A stretch of 64,000 nucleotides of DNA, taken from the NCBI RefSeq assembly GCF_013378055.1, contig NZ_CP051130.1:2730001-2794000 (forward strand), written 5' to 3'. Of the stretch, positions 33,007 through 41,494 are shown piece by piece; the first letter of the stretch is position 1; the number at the start of each line of letters is the position of its first letter. The position numbers and the translations under genes were made by a program. The stretch is from Parasphingopyxis sp. CP4. Lineage in GTDB: Bacteria > Pseudomonadota > Alphaproteobacteria > Sphingomonadales > Sphingomonadaceae. The notes under the pieces are model-generated. The model was not told where the DNA came from, ran no database searches, and worked only from the letters and a program-made list of their open reading frames with translations.

Positions 33007-34281
33007 ATGGCGACGGCAGCAAAGCCGGATAGCGAGACAGTCGAAACAGTCGTCGTTGACGCATCGCATCCGTGGGATGTGAGCGGCCCGGAAATCTATG
33101 CCGAGGATCGCTGGCAGCCGGTCTTTGCAGAAATGCGCGAAAAGGCGCCCATCAACAAAGTCACCGGCTCTGCCTTTGGCGACTATTGGAATATCGCCAG
33201 CCACAAACCAATCCAGCATGTCGAAGCGCTGCCGGACATCTATTCCTCGGATTCCAAATATGGCGGGATCACCCTCTACGGAAATTCCGATACGTTGCCG
33301 GAGAATCTGCAGCGCGAAACACCGAGCTTCATCGCCATGGACCGGCCCGAACATACGGCGCAGCGCCGGACGGTAGCGCCTGCCTTTACGCCGACCGAGA
33401 TGGAACGGCTATCGACCGAGATCCGCCAACGCACCGGACAACTGCTCGATGGACTACCGCGCGGCACAGCTTTTGACTGGGTCGATACCGTCTCGATCGA
33501 ATTGACCACCGGCATGCTCGCCATCCTGTTCGACTTTCCCTGGAAGGACCGACGCAAGCTCACCGAATGGTCCGACTGGATCAGCGATATCGACTATCTC
33601 GACAATGTCGATCGCGCCTATGAGCGCCGCGAGCATCTGCGCGCTATGGCCAGCTATTTCTCCGATCTCTGGGATCAGCGGCTCGGCCAGGACGAGGCAC
33701 CTGATCTTCTCTCGCGCATGATCCATAGCGAGGCGATGGCCGAGATGGATCGCTACACCTTTATCGGCAATCTCACCCTGTTGATTGTTGGCGGCAACGA
33801 TACGACGCGCAATTCCATGTCCGGCTATGTCTATGGTCTTGACCAGTATCCGGACGAGCGGCAGCGGCTGGAACAGAATCCCGATTTCATTCCCAGCGCC
33901 GTGCAGGAAATCATTCGCTGGCAGACTCCGCTTGCGCATATGCGCCGAACCGCAACCGAAGATCATGAGCTGTTCGGCCATACGATCGAAAAGGGCGATG
34001 CAGTCGTGCTTTGGTATTTGTCGGCCAATCGCGACGAGACGGTATTCGAGCGGCCCGACGATATCATTGTCGACCGCGACAACGGCCGACGCCATCTGGC
34101 GTTCGGCTATGGCATTCACCGCTGCGTGGGAGCACGGCTCGCGGAGCTGCAGCTCAAGATATTGTTCGAAGAGATGGCTGCCCGCCGATTGCGCGCCAAT
34201 GTGGTGAGCGAACCCGATCGGGTCACGTCCTGCTTCGTGCATGGCTACCGGTCGATGCAGGTGGAGCTGAGCGAATATTAG
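33007..34281 (+). CDS. CYP153-family cytochrome P450, gene 2 of 4
   Basis: A 424-residue P450, with ATG preceded by a GGGGAGAGGGAGAGAG leader. The heme Cys is Cys373 in F-G-Y-G-I-H-R-C-V-G-A-R; the I-helix is GGNDTTRNSMSGY; the ExxR helix reads E-I-I-R-W-Q-T-P. The N-terminus HPWDVSGPEIYAEDRWQPVFAEMREKAPINKVTGSAFGDYWN is shared with genes 3 and 4. Here P-I-N-K-V replaces the P-V-H-Y-C of classical CYP153A proteins near the substrate channel (inferred by alignment from memory). Probably co-transcribed with gene 1 (77-bp gap). No membrane anchor. Confidence 0.95.
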   Translation: MATAAKPDSETVETVVVDASHPWDVSGPEIYAEDRWQPVFAEMREKAPINKVTGSAFGDYWNIASHKPIQHVEALPDIYSSDSKYGGITLYGNSDTLPENLQRETPSFIAMDRPEHTAQRRTVAPAFTPTEMERLSTEIRQRTGQLLDGLPRGTAFDWVDTVSIELTTGMLAILFDFPWKDRRKLTEWSDWISDIDYLDNVDRAYERREHLRAMASYFSDLWDQRLGQDEAPDLLSRMIHSEAMAEMDRYTFIGNLTLLIVGGNDTTRNSMSGYVYGLDQYPDERQRLEQNPDFIPSAVQEIIRWQTPLAHMRRTATEDHELFGHTIEKGDAVVLWYLSANRDETVFERPDDIIVDRDNGRRHLAFGYGIHRCVGARLAELQLKILFEEMAARRLRANVVSEPDRVTSCFVHGYRSMQVELSEY

Positions 34282-34326
34282 AGACAAGGACAGCGGACAT
34301 AACCGCTGCATAGGGAGAGTAGAGAG

Positions 34327-35604
34327 ATGGCGAGCGCAGCGATTGATGAGAATGAAGCACAGGAAACTGTCACGGTGGAGGCACCGCATCCCTGGGATGT
34401 GAGCGTGCCCGATATCTATGTCGAGGATCGCTGGCAGCCCATCTTCAAGGAAATGCGCGAGACCGCACCGATCAACAAGGTCACGGGATCGGCCTTTGGC
34501 GACTATTGGAATATCGCCACCCACAAGCCGATCCAGCATGTCGAGGCACTGCCGGAAATCTATTCCTCGGATGTCAAAAATGGCGGCATCACGGTGGTCG
34601 ACGAAGAGGCGTTGGGGATTGCGGAGGATGAGAATTTCACGCTGCCCATGTTCATCGCCATGGATCGCCCGAAACATACCGAGCAACGGCGTACCGTCGC
34701 GCCCGCCTTCACGCCGACGGAGATGCAGCGGATGGAAGCCGATATCCGTCGCCGCACCGTCGAGACGCTCGACGCGTTGCCGCGCGGCGAAGCATTTGAC
34801 TGGGTTGATAGGGTGGCGATTGAACTGACCACCCAGATGCTGGCCATCCTGTTCGACTTCCCCTGGGAAGATCGCCGCAAGCTGACCTTCTGGTCCGACT
34901 GGGCCGGTGATGTCGAGAAGAGCCTGACCCCGGAAAGCCGTGAACAGCGGATGATGCATCTCCAGGAAATGGCAGTCTATTTCAAGGAGCTATGGACTGA
35001 TCGGTTGAACAAGCCCGAGGCGCCGGACCTGCTGTCGCGCATGATCCATTCCGATGCGATGCGCGAGATGGATGAGCTCGAATTCATGGGCAATCTGGTG
35101 CTGCTGATTGTCGGCGGCAACGATACGACGCGCAACACCATGTCGGGCTATGCCTATGGACTGGCTCAGTTCCCGGACGAGCGCAAACGGCTTGAGGACA
35201 ATCCCGATTTCATCCCGACAGCAGTGCAGGAAATCATCCGCTGGCAGACCCCGCTCGCCCATATGCGGCGCACAGCGACCGAAGATCATGATCTGTTCGG
35301 CCATAATATCGCTGCCGGCGACAAGGTGCTGCTCTGGTATCTTTCCGCCAATCGCGACGAGACGGTATTCGAACGGCCCGACGATATCATCGTCGATCGC
35401 GAAAATGCACGGCGACAGCTCGCCTTTGGTTATGGCATTCATCGCTGCGTTGGCGCGCGGCTTGCCGAGCTCCAGGTCCGTATCCTGCTTGAGGAAATGG
35501 CGAAGCGGCGGCTGCGGGTAAATCTTCTGGCCGAGCCCGAGCGGGTCTCAGCCTGTTTCGTCCATGGCTATCGGACGATGCAAACTGAATTGAGCGAATA
35601 TTAG
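34327..35604 (+). CDS. CYP153-family cytochrome P450, gene 3 of 4
   Basis: A 425-residue P450 closely resembling gene 2 (same HPWDVS, RWQPIFKEMRE and APINKVTGSAFGDYWNIATHKPIQHVEALPEIYSSD). Heme Cys374; I-helix VGGNDTTRNTMSGYAYG. Relative to gene 2 it has a few extra residues in the EEALGIAEDENFTLPMF loop before the B-C region, which may change substrate access. ATG behind TAGGGAGAGTAGAGAG, 45 bp after gene 2. It appears to be a tandem duplicate. Confidence 0.95.
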   Translation: MASAAIDENEAQETVTVEAPHPWDVSVPDIYVEDRWQPIFKEMRETAPINKVTGSAFGDYWNIATHKPIQHVEALPEIYSSDVKNGGITVVDEEALGIAEDENFTLPMFIAMDRPKHTEQRRTVAPAFTPTEMQRMEADIRRRTVETLDALPRGEAFDWVDRVAIELTTQMLAILFDFPWEDRRKLTFWSDWAGDVEKSLTPESREQRMMHLQEMAVYFKELWTDRLNKPEAPDLLSRMIHSDAMREMDELEFMGNLVLLIVGGNDTTRNTMSGYAYGLAQFPDERKRLEDNPDFIPTAVQEIIRWQTPLAHMRRTATEDHDLFGHNIAAGDKVLLWYLSANRDETVFERPDDIIVDRENARRQLAFGYGIHRCVGARLAELQVRILLEEMAKRRLRVNLLAEPERVSACFVHGYRTMQTELSEY

Positions 35605-35657
35605 TATAGCGAGCAACAGATTAGGGCGGTGAGGCCGCCCACAAGGAGGAACAGGAA

Positions 35658-36926
35658 ATGGCCACAGCGGCAAAACCCGAAGCACCGGTTGAAACCGTCG
35701 TCACCGATGTCAGCGAAAACGCGCACCCCTGGGATGTGAGCGTTGCGGCCATTTATGTCGAAGATCGTTGGCAGCCGATTTTCAAGGAGATGCGCGAGAA
35801 AGCGCCGATCAACAAGGTCGTCGGTTCCGCCTATGGCGATTATTGGAACGTCACCACCTATAAGGAAATCCAGCATATCGAAGCGCTGCCGGATCTCTAT
35901 TCCTCCGCCAAGGGGATCACGATCGTCACCGATCCCGAAGAACTGCCCGAGGATCTCAATATCCAACTACCGATGTTCATCGCAATGGATCGGCCTGAGC
36001 ATACCGAACAACGCCGCGTCATCGCACCGGCTTTTACGCCGAGCGAAATGGAACGGATGACCGAGGAAGTGCGGCAACGCACTGCTGAGCTGCTTGATAC
36101 ATTGCCCGTCGGTGAGCGCTTTGACTGGGTCGATACCGTATCGATCGAATTGACCACGCAGATGCTGGCGATCCTGTTCGACTTCCCTTGGGAAGATCGT
36201 CGCAAGCTGACTGAATGGTCGGACTGGATGGGTGATATCGAAAACAGCCTGACCGAGGAAAGCCGGCGCGAACAGCTTGAGCATATCTTCGAAGCCGGCG
36301 CTTATTTCCAAAGACTCTGGGACGAGCGGCTCGAAAAGGGTGAAGCTCCTGATCTGATCTCGCGCATGATCAATAGCGATATGCGCAATATGGATCAGTT
36401 CACCTATATGGGGAATTTGATGCTGCTGATCGTTGGCGGCAATGATACGACGCGCAACTCCATGTCGGCCTATGCCTATGGCATGGAGCAGTTTCCTGAG
36501 GAGCGCGAAAAGCTCGAGCAGAATCCGGAGCTGATCCCGGCTGCCGTGCAGGAAATTGTCCGCTGGCAGACACCGCTCGCCCATATGCGGCGCACCGCGA
36601 CTGAAGATCATGAGATGTTTGGTCACAAGGTGAAGGAAGGGGATGCAATCATCCTCTGGTATCTTTCGGGCAATCGCGACGAAAATTTCTTCGATCGCCC
36701 GAATGATATCTGGCTCGAACGGCCCAAGCCCGGGCGCCATCTTTCATTTGGCTATGGCATTCACCGCTGCGTTGGCGCGCGGCTTGCAGAGTTGCAGCTG
36801 CGCCTGTTGCTCGAAGAGATGGCCAAGCGCCGCTTGCGGGTGAATGTGATTGGCGAGCCCAAGCGCGTGCCGGCCTGTTTCGTCCATGGCTATACGAAGA
36901 TGGAAGTTGAGCTCAGCACCTATTGA
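35658..36926 (+). CDS. CYP153-family cytochrome P450, gene 4 of 4
   Basis: A 422-residue P450, last of the array. Heme Cys371 in F-G-Y-G-I-H-R-C-V-G; I-helix IVGGNDTTRNSMSAYAYG; ExxR reads E-I-V-R-W-Q-T-P. It shares APINKVVGSAYGDYWNVTTYKEIQHIEALPDLYSS with genes 2-3 but ends VELSTY instead of VELSEY and has LERPKPGRHLSFG in the meander, closer to classical CYP153A (RAKPRQHLSFG). ATG behind ACAAGGAGGAACAGGAA. A GGGCGG/CCGCCC hairpin lies in the 53-bp gap before it. Confidence 0.95.
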   Translation: MATAAKPEAPVETVVTDVSENAHPWDVSVAAIYVEDRWQPIFKEMREKAPINKVVGSAYGDYWNVTTYKEIQHIEALPDLYSSAKGITIVTDPEELPEDLNIQLPMFIAMDRPEHTEQRRVIAPAFTPSEMERMTEEVRQRTAELLDTLPVGERFDWVDTVSIELTTQMLAILFDFPWEDRRKLTEWSDWMGDIENSLTEESRREQLEHIFEAGAYFQRLWDERLEKGEAPDLISRMINSDMRNMDQFTYMGNLMLLIVGGNDTTRNSMSAYAYGMEQFPEEREKLEQNPELIPAAVQEIVRWQTPLAHMRRTATEDHEMFGHKVKEGDAIILWYLSGNRDENFFDRPNDIWLERPKPGRHLSFGYGIHRCVGARLAELQLRLLLEEMAKRRLRVNVIGEPKRVPACFVHGYTKMEVELSTY

Positions 36927-36979
36927 GCTCGCGACCGGCGAGGAGGCGGAGTTCGTCCCTGCGATGAGGCAGATCTCGC

Positions 36980-37120
36980 ATGAAACGCGCAATCCGGATA
37001 ATCGGTATTGGGGCGGCCCTGCTGGCCGCGCTGCTCGAGGATGCGGGCCATGCGCTGCTCCCCGAACAACCCGACGCCATCGCCGAAGCGGTACTCGGTT
37101 TTCTAGATTCTATCGAATGA
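36980..37120 (+). pseudogene. Alpha/beta-hydrolase C-terminal remnant
   Basis: A 46-codon open frame whose last 30 residues, from A-L-L-E-D-A-G-H-A-L-L-P-E-Q-P-D to A-I-A-E-A-V-L-G-F-L-D-S-I-E, match the C-terminal helix region of alpha/beta hydrolases, including the catalytic His in A-G-H. The upstream N-terminal portion of such an enzyme (nucleophile elbow, HG motif) is absent: in frame there is a stop at 36965-36967, 12 bases before the ATG. It lies directly after the P450 array and its 3' end overlaps the convergent cyclase gene by 11 bases. Best read as a decayed or truncated hydrolase gene; expression as a short peptide cannot be excluded. Confidence 0.6.
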
Positions 37121-38348
37121 CGCGATAGACTTCGGTTTCGCCAATGCCCTTGAGGGTCATCATTTCCGGCGGCCCATAATCGACCTCATGCACCGTCTGG
37201 TGATAGGTCGCGGCCGATACGGCGATGCCATTGTGATCAGCTGTCCCCTCGATCCGGCTGGCAATGTTCATCGTGTCGCCCCAATAATCATAGGCGAGCC
37301 GGTTGCTGCCCACGACGCCACCGACCACCGGGCCAGTATGGATGCCGACGCGTAATTTGACGTCTGCACCTTCGGCCTCGGTAATCTCCTCGAGCCGCTC
37401 GATCAGCGCGTGACCGAAGGCGATCGCCGCGAGCGCATCGCCCGCCTCAGACGATGTGCCGCCGGATACCGCAAGATAGGCATCGCCGATCGTCTTCACT
37501 TTTTCGATACCGTGCGCATCTGCACATTCGTCGGCGATCAAGAAGAAGCGATTGAGTTGCTTCACCAATTCGCTGGCGGGCATGGTTTTCGCCAGCGTTG
37601 AAAAACCGACCACATCGACAAAGATCACCGACACATTGTTGAAAGAATCGGCGACCGTCTCGCCGCTCTTGATCCGCGCAGCGACATGTTCGGGCAGGAC
37701 GTTATAGAGCAGCTCCTCTGACCGCTGCTTCTCCGCATCGAGCTCGCGATTGGCGGTAAAGGTTTTCCGGGCGCGGCGATCAATGTCCCAGTTCACATAT
37801 GTCGCGAAGACAAAGAAGGTCGAAAAATTGGTGAAGGTGTAGACTTTGGAGATCAGCGATCGATCGGCCTGCAAAAGGAACAGCACATAGAGGATCAGCA
37901 ATCCTGCCGCCCAAAACAGGAAGAGCCGCGTATTCGCGACAAAGCCGATGCTCGCAAACACCACCAATATGCCCATATTCACGATCGCCATGCCAAAGCG
38001 GGAAATGCCGGTGATCGCTGCCTGGGCCGCGAGCGCCTCGATCAGCATGATCATCGCGACGGTCAGTCCGACGAACAGGACAAGGTCGATCCAGGGTTTT
38101 TCGATATAGAAACGCGTTCGCGTCAGCAGGAGGAAGCTCGCGAGGATCGCCATGAACAGTGCAGCCGCGATGTTGTACGCGACTACGCCTTCGCTCGGAA
38201 AATAGAGCGGATTGAGGGTCAGATAGGATATAAAAGTCGCAATGCCGATCAACAGCAGCGCCCGGCTCGCCGGGATGCGCGCAGTGCGCTCGCTCTCGAC
38301 ATAGTGCCGTTCGATTCTGCTATCCGCAAAATTGTTGAACAATGCCAT
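37110..38348 (-). CDS. Membrane-bound adenylate/guanylate cyclase
   Basis: The ATG at 38348 (MALFNNFADSR) has GGGAGGGG upstream; 412 residues. About six TM segments span residues 25-185, followed by a class III cyclase domain. Metal-binding Asp is in VSVIFVDVVGFS; the purine-contacting residues appear as K-T-I-G-D-A-Y and Y-D-Y-W-G-D, and N-I-A-S-R-I-E holds the transition-state Asn/Arg. Lys plus Asp at the purine site favours ATP, hence cAMP. The linker DAEKQRSEELLYNVLPEHVAARIKSGE is the usual coiled stalk. Likely senses a membrane or lipid signal. Confidence 0.92.
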   Translation of the reverse strand: MALFNNFADSRIERHYVESERTARIPASRALLLIGIATFISYLTLNPLYFPSEGVVAYNIAAALFMAILASFLLLTRTRFYIEKPWIDLVLFVGLTVAMIMLIEALAAQAAITGISRFGMAIVNMGILVVFASIGFVANTRLFLFWAAGLLILYVLFLLQADRSLISKVYTFTNFSTFFVFATYVNWDIDRRARKTFTANRELDAEKQRSEELLYNVLPEHVAARIKSGETVADSFNNVSVIFVDVVGFSTLAKTMPASELVKQLNRFFLIADECADAHGIEKVKTIGDAYLAVSGGTSSEAGDALAAIAFGHALIERLEEITEAEGADVKLRVGIHTGPVVGGVVGSNRLAYDYWGDTMNIASRIEGTADHNGIAVSAATYHQTVHEVDYGPPEMMTLKGIGETEVYRVIR

Positions 38349-38418
38349 CGGTGCCCCTCCCGAACATGGACGGGAGAGATATGCCATCAAATGCGGACTG
38401 GCGCCACGATGGCGAACT

Positions 38419-39192
38419 TCAGCCTTGGTAGAGTGCCTGTGCGGCGGTGGTGAGCGCGGTCATCGCATTGCGCCAAGGGCCCGGGCCATAGCTGATCCGG
38501 GCGACACCGAGTTCGGCCAATCGGTCACCTTCAGGCATCGCATCGAACATCATCACATTAACTGGCAAGGGACTTGCTTCGCACAATGCGGCGATCTGTG
38601 TTTCGTCGGTGAGGCCAGGAGCGAAAAAGCCGCTGGCACCGGCATCTGCATAGGCTTTGGCGCGGGTCACAGCTTCATCGAAGCGCGCCTCTTCCTCTAC
38701 CGTCGATACGCCTGCCGTTAGCCACATATCGGTGCGCGCGTTGATGAAGAAGTCGACTCCGGCTTTTTCTGCGGCATCCCGAATGGCCATGATCCGCGCA
38801 ACCTGCAGATCGAGCGGATGCAGCCCTTTGCCACCGATCACCTGGTCTTCGAAGTTGATGCCGATCGCGCCGGTCTCGATCATCGCCTGGGCATGGACAC
38901 CGACCAAAACGGGCTCGGCCGAATAGGCGCCCTCAAAATCCACTGTCAGCGGCAGGTCGATCGCTTCGACAATCCGTTCGGCATTGGTCAGTGCCTGTTG
39001 CAGGGGCAGGGACTCTGCGTCCGTATAGCCGCGGGCACCAGCCACCGACGCGCTGCCCGTTGCCAACGCTTTGGCTCCTGCCTCGGCCACAGCCCGGGCG
39101 CTACCGGCATCCCAGATGTTGAACAATACCAGCGGGTCTCCGGCAACATGCAGGGCATGAAAGGCGCGGGCCCGGTCTTGCTGGTCGGTCAT
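38419..39192 (-). CDS. Isocitrate lyase/PEP mutase family protein
   Basis: A 257-residue TIM-barrel protein of the PEP-mutase/2-methylisocitrate-lyase superfamily. It reads VLFNIWDAGSARAVAEAGAKALATGSASVAGARGYTD, then LPLTVDFEGAYS, GAIGINFEDQV and FINARTDMWL. These correspond to the conserved metal-binding D-x-E/E-D and the A-R-T-D segments. The usual lyase K-K-C-G-H loop is not seen, so it may be a phosphonopyruvate or oxaloacetate-type C-C or C-P cleaving enzyme, as in many uncharacterised members. Monocistronic. Confidence 0.85.
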   Translation of the reverse strand: MTDQQDRARAFHALHVAGDPLVLFNIWDAGSARAVAEAGAKALATGSASVAGARGYTDAESLPLQQALTNAERIVEAIDLPLTVDFEGAYSAEPVLVGVHAQAMIETGAIGINFEDQVIGGKGLHPLDLQVARIMAIRDAAEKAGVDFFINARTDMWLTAGVSTVEEEARFDEAVTRAKAYADAGASGFFAPGLTDETQIAALCEASPLPVNVMMFDAMPEGDRLAELGVARISYGPGPWRNAMTALTTAAQALYQG

Positions 39193-39286
39193 ATAAATGT
39201 CTCCCCGCCGCGCCTTTTAGCGGATCGAATGGCAAGCGTCCCCCCGAAAGTTGCGGTGAAGAGACAGGGCGATTGCACAATGCGGC

Positions 39287-39892
39287 TTAGCTCGTTCCGG
39301 TCAGCTCGGTGATCAGCATGTCGATCATTTGTGATCCCGTATCGGCGGTGAGCGCAATACGGTCGAAATTAACCGGCAGCGCGATGCTGCCATGCAGGCC
39401 AGCCCAGATCAGCTGGGCCATCTGCTCAACCGAACCGGACTGGATGCGCCCGCTATTCTGGCCGTCCAGAAGCGCTTGCTTGATCAGCGCGACAAAGACG
39501 ACACTGTCCATCTCAGCTGGGTCAGGGGTCGGCAGCTGGCTCGGCCGTACAAACATGAAGGCGTTGCGATAGAGTTCGGGATTGTCCGTCGCCACAGCGA
39601 GATAGGCAGCCATCAGCGCACGCAGCCGCTCTACCGGATCACCATGGGCCTCCGCGATGCTTTGCAGCTCTGCGTTGATATGATCGAGCGGTTCGAGCCA
39701 GAGCGACTGCATCAGCGTCTGCAGGTCACCGAAATAGGCGTAGATTGTGCCGACCGACACGCCTGCCGATACGGCAATTGCGCGTGCCGAAATGCCGGAT
39801 ATCCCCTTGTCGCGATAGATCGCCTTGGCGGCGCTGCGGATCTTCTGGCGAACTTCTTCGCGTTGGCTCTCGGTTGCAGGACGGCGGGGCAT
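39287..39892 (-). CDS. TetR/AcrR family transcriptional regulator
   Basis: A 201-residue TetR-type repressor. The N-terminal HTH reads VRQKIRSAAKAIYRDKGISGISARAIAVSAGVSVGTIYAYFGDLQTLMQSLW, a full TetR DNA-binding signature. The ligand domain follows (LRALMAAYLAVATDNPELYRNAFMFVR). It begins nine bases downstream of the COQ4-like gene and is presumably in the same transcript, and probably binds the palindrome at 40657-40672. The inducer is unknown; a fatty acid or quinone-like molecule is plausible. Confidence 0.9.
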   Translation of the reverse strand: MPRRPATESQREEVRQKIRSAAKAIYRDKGISGISARAIAVSAGVSVGTIYAYFGDLQTLMQSLWLEPLDHINAELQSIAEAHGDPVERLRALMAAYLAVATDNPELYRNAFMFVRPSQLPTPDPAEMDSVVFVALIKQALLDGQNSGRIQSGSVEQMAQLIWAGLHGSIALPVNFDRIALTADTGSQMIDMLITELTGTS

Positions 39893-39901
39893 CGATATTT
39901 C

Positions 39902-40603
39902 CTACGCGGCGAGGTTGCGTTTGGTAAGGCCCATCCGTCCCTGAAGCACATTGAGCGGTGTATCGATCTCATCTTCCCATTTGACGAAATTGATATTCTT
40001 CGCCGCCCGGCCAAAGGCCCAGCCGTCGACAAAGGCATCCATTGCTTCGGGAATAAAGTCTGGCCGCAAGAACGCCATATGCGCGGTGGTCACGGCAACT
40101 CGGAAGGCGTGATAGGGGAAGCGCAGCTGCGCGAGATAAAAGGCAGCCAGTGCCAGTTCGCCATAGATGGTGGCCTCATAACCGGTCAGTACATGCTGGA
40201 AATCATGGATCTGGAATCCGCGAACCATCATATAGCTGAGCGCATCGGGCAGCCGCTCCAGCTTGCCGGAGGCATGCAGCTCTTCATTGAACTGGCGATA
40301 GTTGCGCGCCAGATTTTTCTCGAGATTATTGTCGACGATGAATGCGCGATAGGCATGGCCGAGCGTACCTGTCGCACATTCGGCGAGCCTATCCAGCGAC
40401 AATGGCTCAGCAATGAAGCGCTCTTCGAGGAAGTCCTTCGATTCGGGGATCTTGTGCAGCTCGTCCAGATAGGCCTGGACTGCGCCTTCTGGCGCTTCTT
40501 CCCACCAGTCGTGAAACAGGAAATACACGCCATATTCCAACGGCGTATCAACGGACTGGAGGAATTTTTCGGCGAAAGCGCGATCAACGGTCGGGGCAGT
40601 CAT
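39902..40603 (-). CDS. COQ4 family protein
   Basis: A 233-residue protein. GTLGHAYRAFIVDNNLEKNL, then the metal motif H-D-F-Q-H with a downstream Glu (IHDFQHVLTGYEATIYGELALAAFYLAQL), is the COQ4 signature (H-D-x-x-H...E). COQ4 proteins take part in ubiquinone synthesis (C1 oxidative decarboxylation in eukaryotes and some bacteria). In bacteria many such paralogues are of unknown use. It is the first gene of a two-gene operon with a TetR gene; no other ubiquinone gene is in the window. Confidence 0.85.
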   Translation of the reverse strand: MTAPTVDRAFAEKFLQSVDTPLEYGVYFLFHDWWEEAPEGAVQAYLDELHKIPESKDFLEERFIAEPLSLDRLAECATGTLGHAYRAFIVDNNLEKNLARNYRQFNEELHASGKLERLPDALSYMMVRGFQIHDFQHVLTGYEATIYGELALAAFYLAQLRFPYHAFRVAVTTAHMAFLRPDFIPEAMDAFVDGWAFGRAAKNINFVKWEDEIDTPLNVLQGRMGLTKRNLAA

Positions 40604-40656
40604 AACGGGTCTCCAGATGCATGCGTTGATTATCGCTTAGCACGGATCACCCAAAT

Positions 40657-40672
40657 AATGAACACGTTCATT
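40657..40672. promoter_or_regulatory. TetR-type operator AATGAAC-AC-GTTCATT
   Basis: A perfect 7-base inverted repeat with a two-base spacer lies 54 bases upstream of the COQ4-TetR operon start. It is flanked by further AT-rich symmetry (AAAT on the left, AATTATTT on the right). The size and position fit the autoregulatory site of the TetR protein encoded at 39287-39892. Confidence 0.6.
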
Positions 40673-40693
40673 TAATTATTTGGAGTGCCACTC

Positions 40694-41494
40694 CTAGTGC
40701 ACAAAACGCGCCACGACATCGCGATAGCTGCGGCTCACCTTCACCTGGGCACCCGATTCCAGCACGAGGAAACATTCGCCATTGGTGTGCGGTTTCACCT
40801 GGCGCACTTGGTCCAGGTTAACGATCGTGGAACGGTGGACACGCTGGAAAGTGCGTGGGTCGAGGCGCTTTTCCAGATCCTTCATCGTCTCACGCAGGAT
40901 CAGCGTATTGTCGCCGGTATAGATGCACATATAATCGCCGGCGGCATCGATTCGTTCGATGCTCTCGACATCGACGCGGAAGATTTGCCCGCGATCCTTG
41001 ACGTTGATCAGCTTCTCATAGCGGCTCGCGGCGGGCGCTTCGCCTTCGGCGGCAAGATCTTCAGCGGCATCAGGTGCCACTTCCGACAGTACTTCCTTGA
41101 GCCGCGTAATTTCTTCGCTGTTGTTCTTCTCGGCCAGCCGTTCGCGAACCCTGGCCAGCGTGTCGGCAAGCCGATCATCTTCCACCGGCTTCATCAGATA
41201 GTCGACGGCCTGGGCTTCGAACGCACGGATTGCATGATCGGAATAGGCAGTAACGAAGACGAATAGCGGTGGCTCGATATCCATCAGGCCCTGGACGACC
41301 GAAAATCCGTCAAAGCCCGGCATCTGGATGTCGAGGAACACAAGATCCGGTTTGTGCGTCTTGACCGAGCGGATCGCTTCGCGGCCATTGGTGCAGGTAT
41401 CGACGATTTCGATATCGTCATGCGGCTCTAGACGCAGCTGCAGGCCCTGGATGGCGAGCGGTTCGTCGTCGACGATAATAGCGCGGATGGTCAT
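40694..41494 (-). CDS. LytTR-type response regulator
   Basis: A 266-residue regulator. The receiver domain has D9-D10, phospho-acceptor Asp55 (L-V-F-L-D-I-Q-M-P-G), T in FVTAYSD and Lys in YLMKPV. A linker is followed by a LytTR DNA-binding domain (RYEKLINVKDRGQIFRVDVESIERIDAAGDYMCIYTGDNTLILRETMKDLEKRLDPRTFQRVHRSTIVNLDQV). LytTR proteins bind direct repeats upstream of envelope, virulence or metabolic genes. Its start overlaps the histidine kinase stop as ATGA. Confidence 0.95.
   Translation of the reverse strand: MTIRAIIVDDEPLAIQGLQLRLEPHDDIEIVDTCTNGREAIRSVKTHKPDLVFLDIQMPGFDGFSVVQGLMDIEPPLFVFVTAYSDHAIRAFEAQAVDYLMKPVEDDRLADTLARVRERLAEKNNSEEITRLKEVLSEVAPDAAEDLAAEGEAPAASRYEKLINVKDRGQIFRVDVESIERIDAAGDYMCIYTGDNTLILRETMKDLEKRLDPRTFQRVHRSTIVNLDQVRQVKPHTNGECFLVLESGAQVKVSRSYRDVVARFVH

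Noticed and set aside
33454-34959. 501-codon minus-strand frame across P450 genes
   Set aside because: Antisense to CYP153 genes 2 and 3; exists because the duplicated genes share codon pattern.
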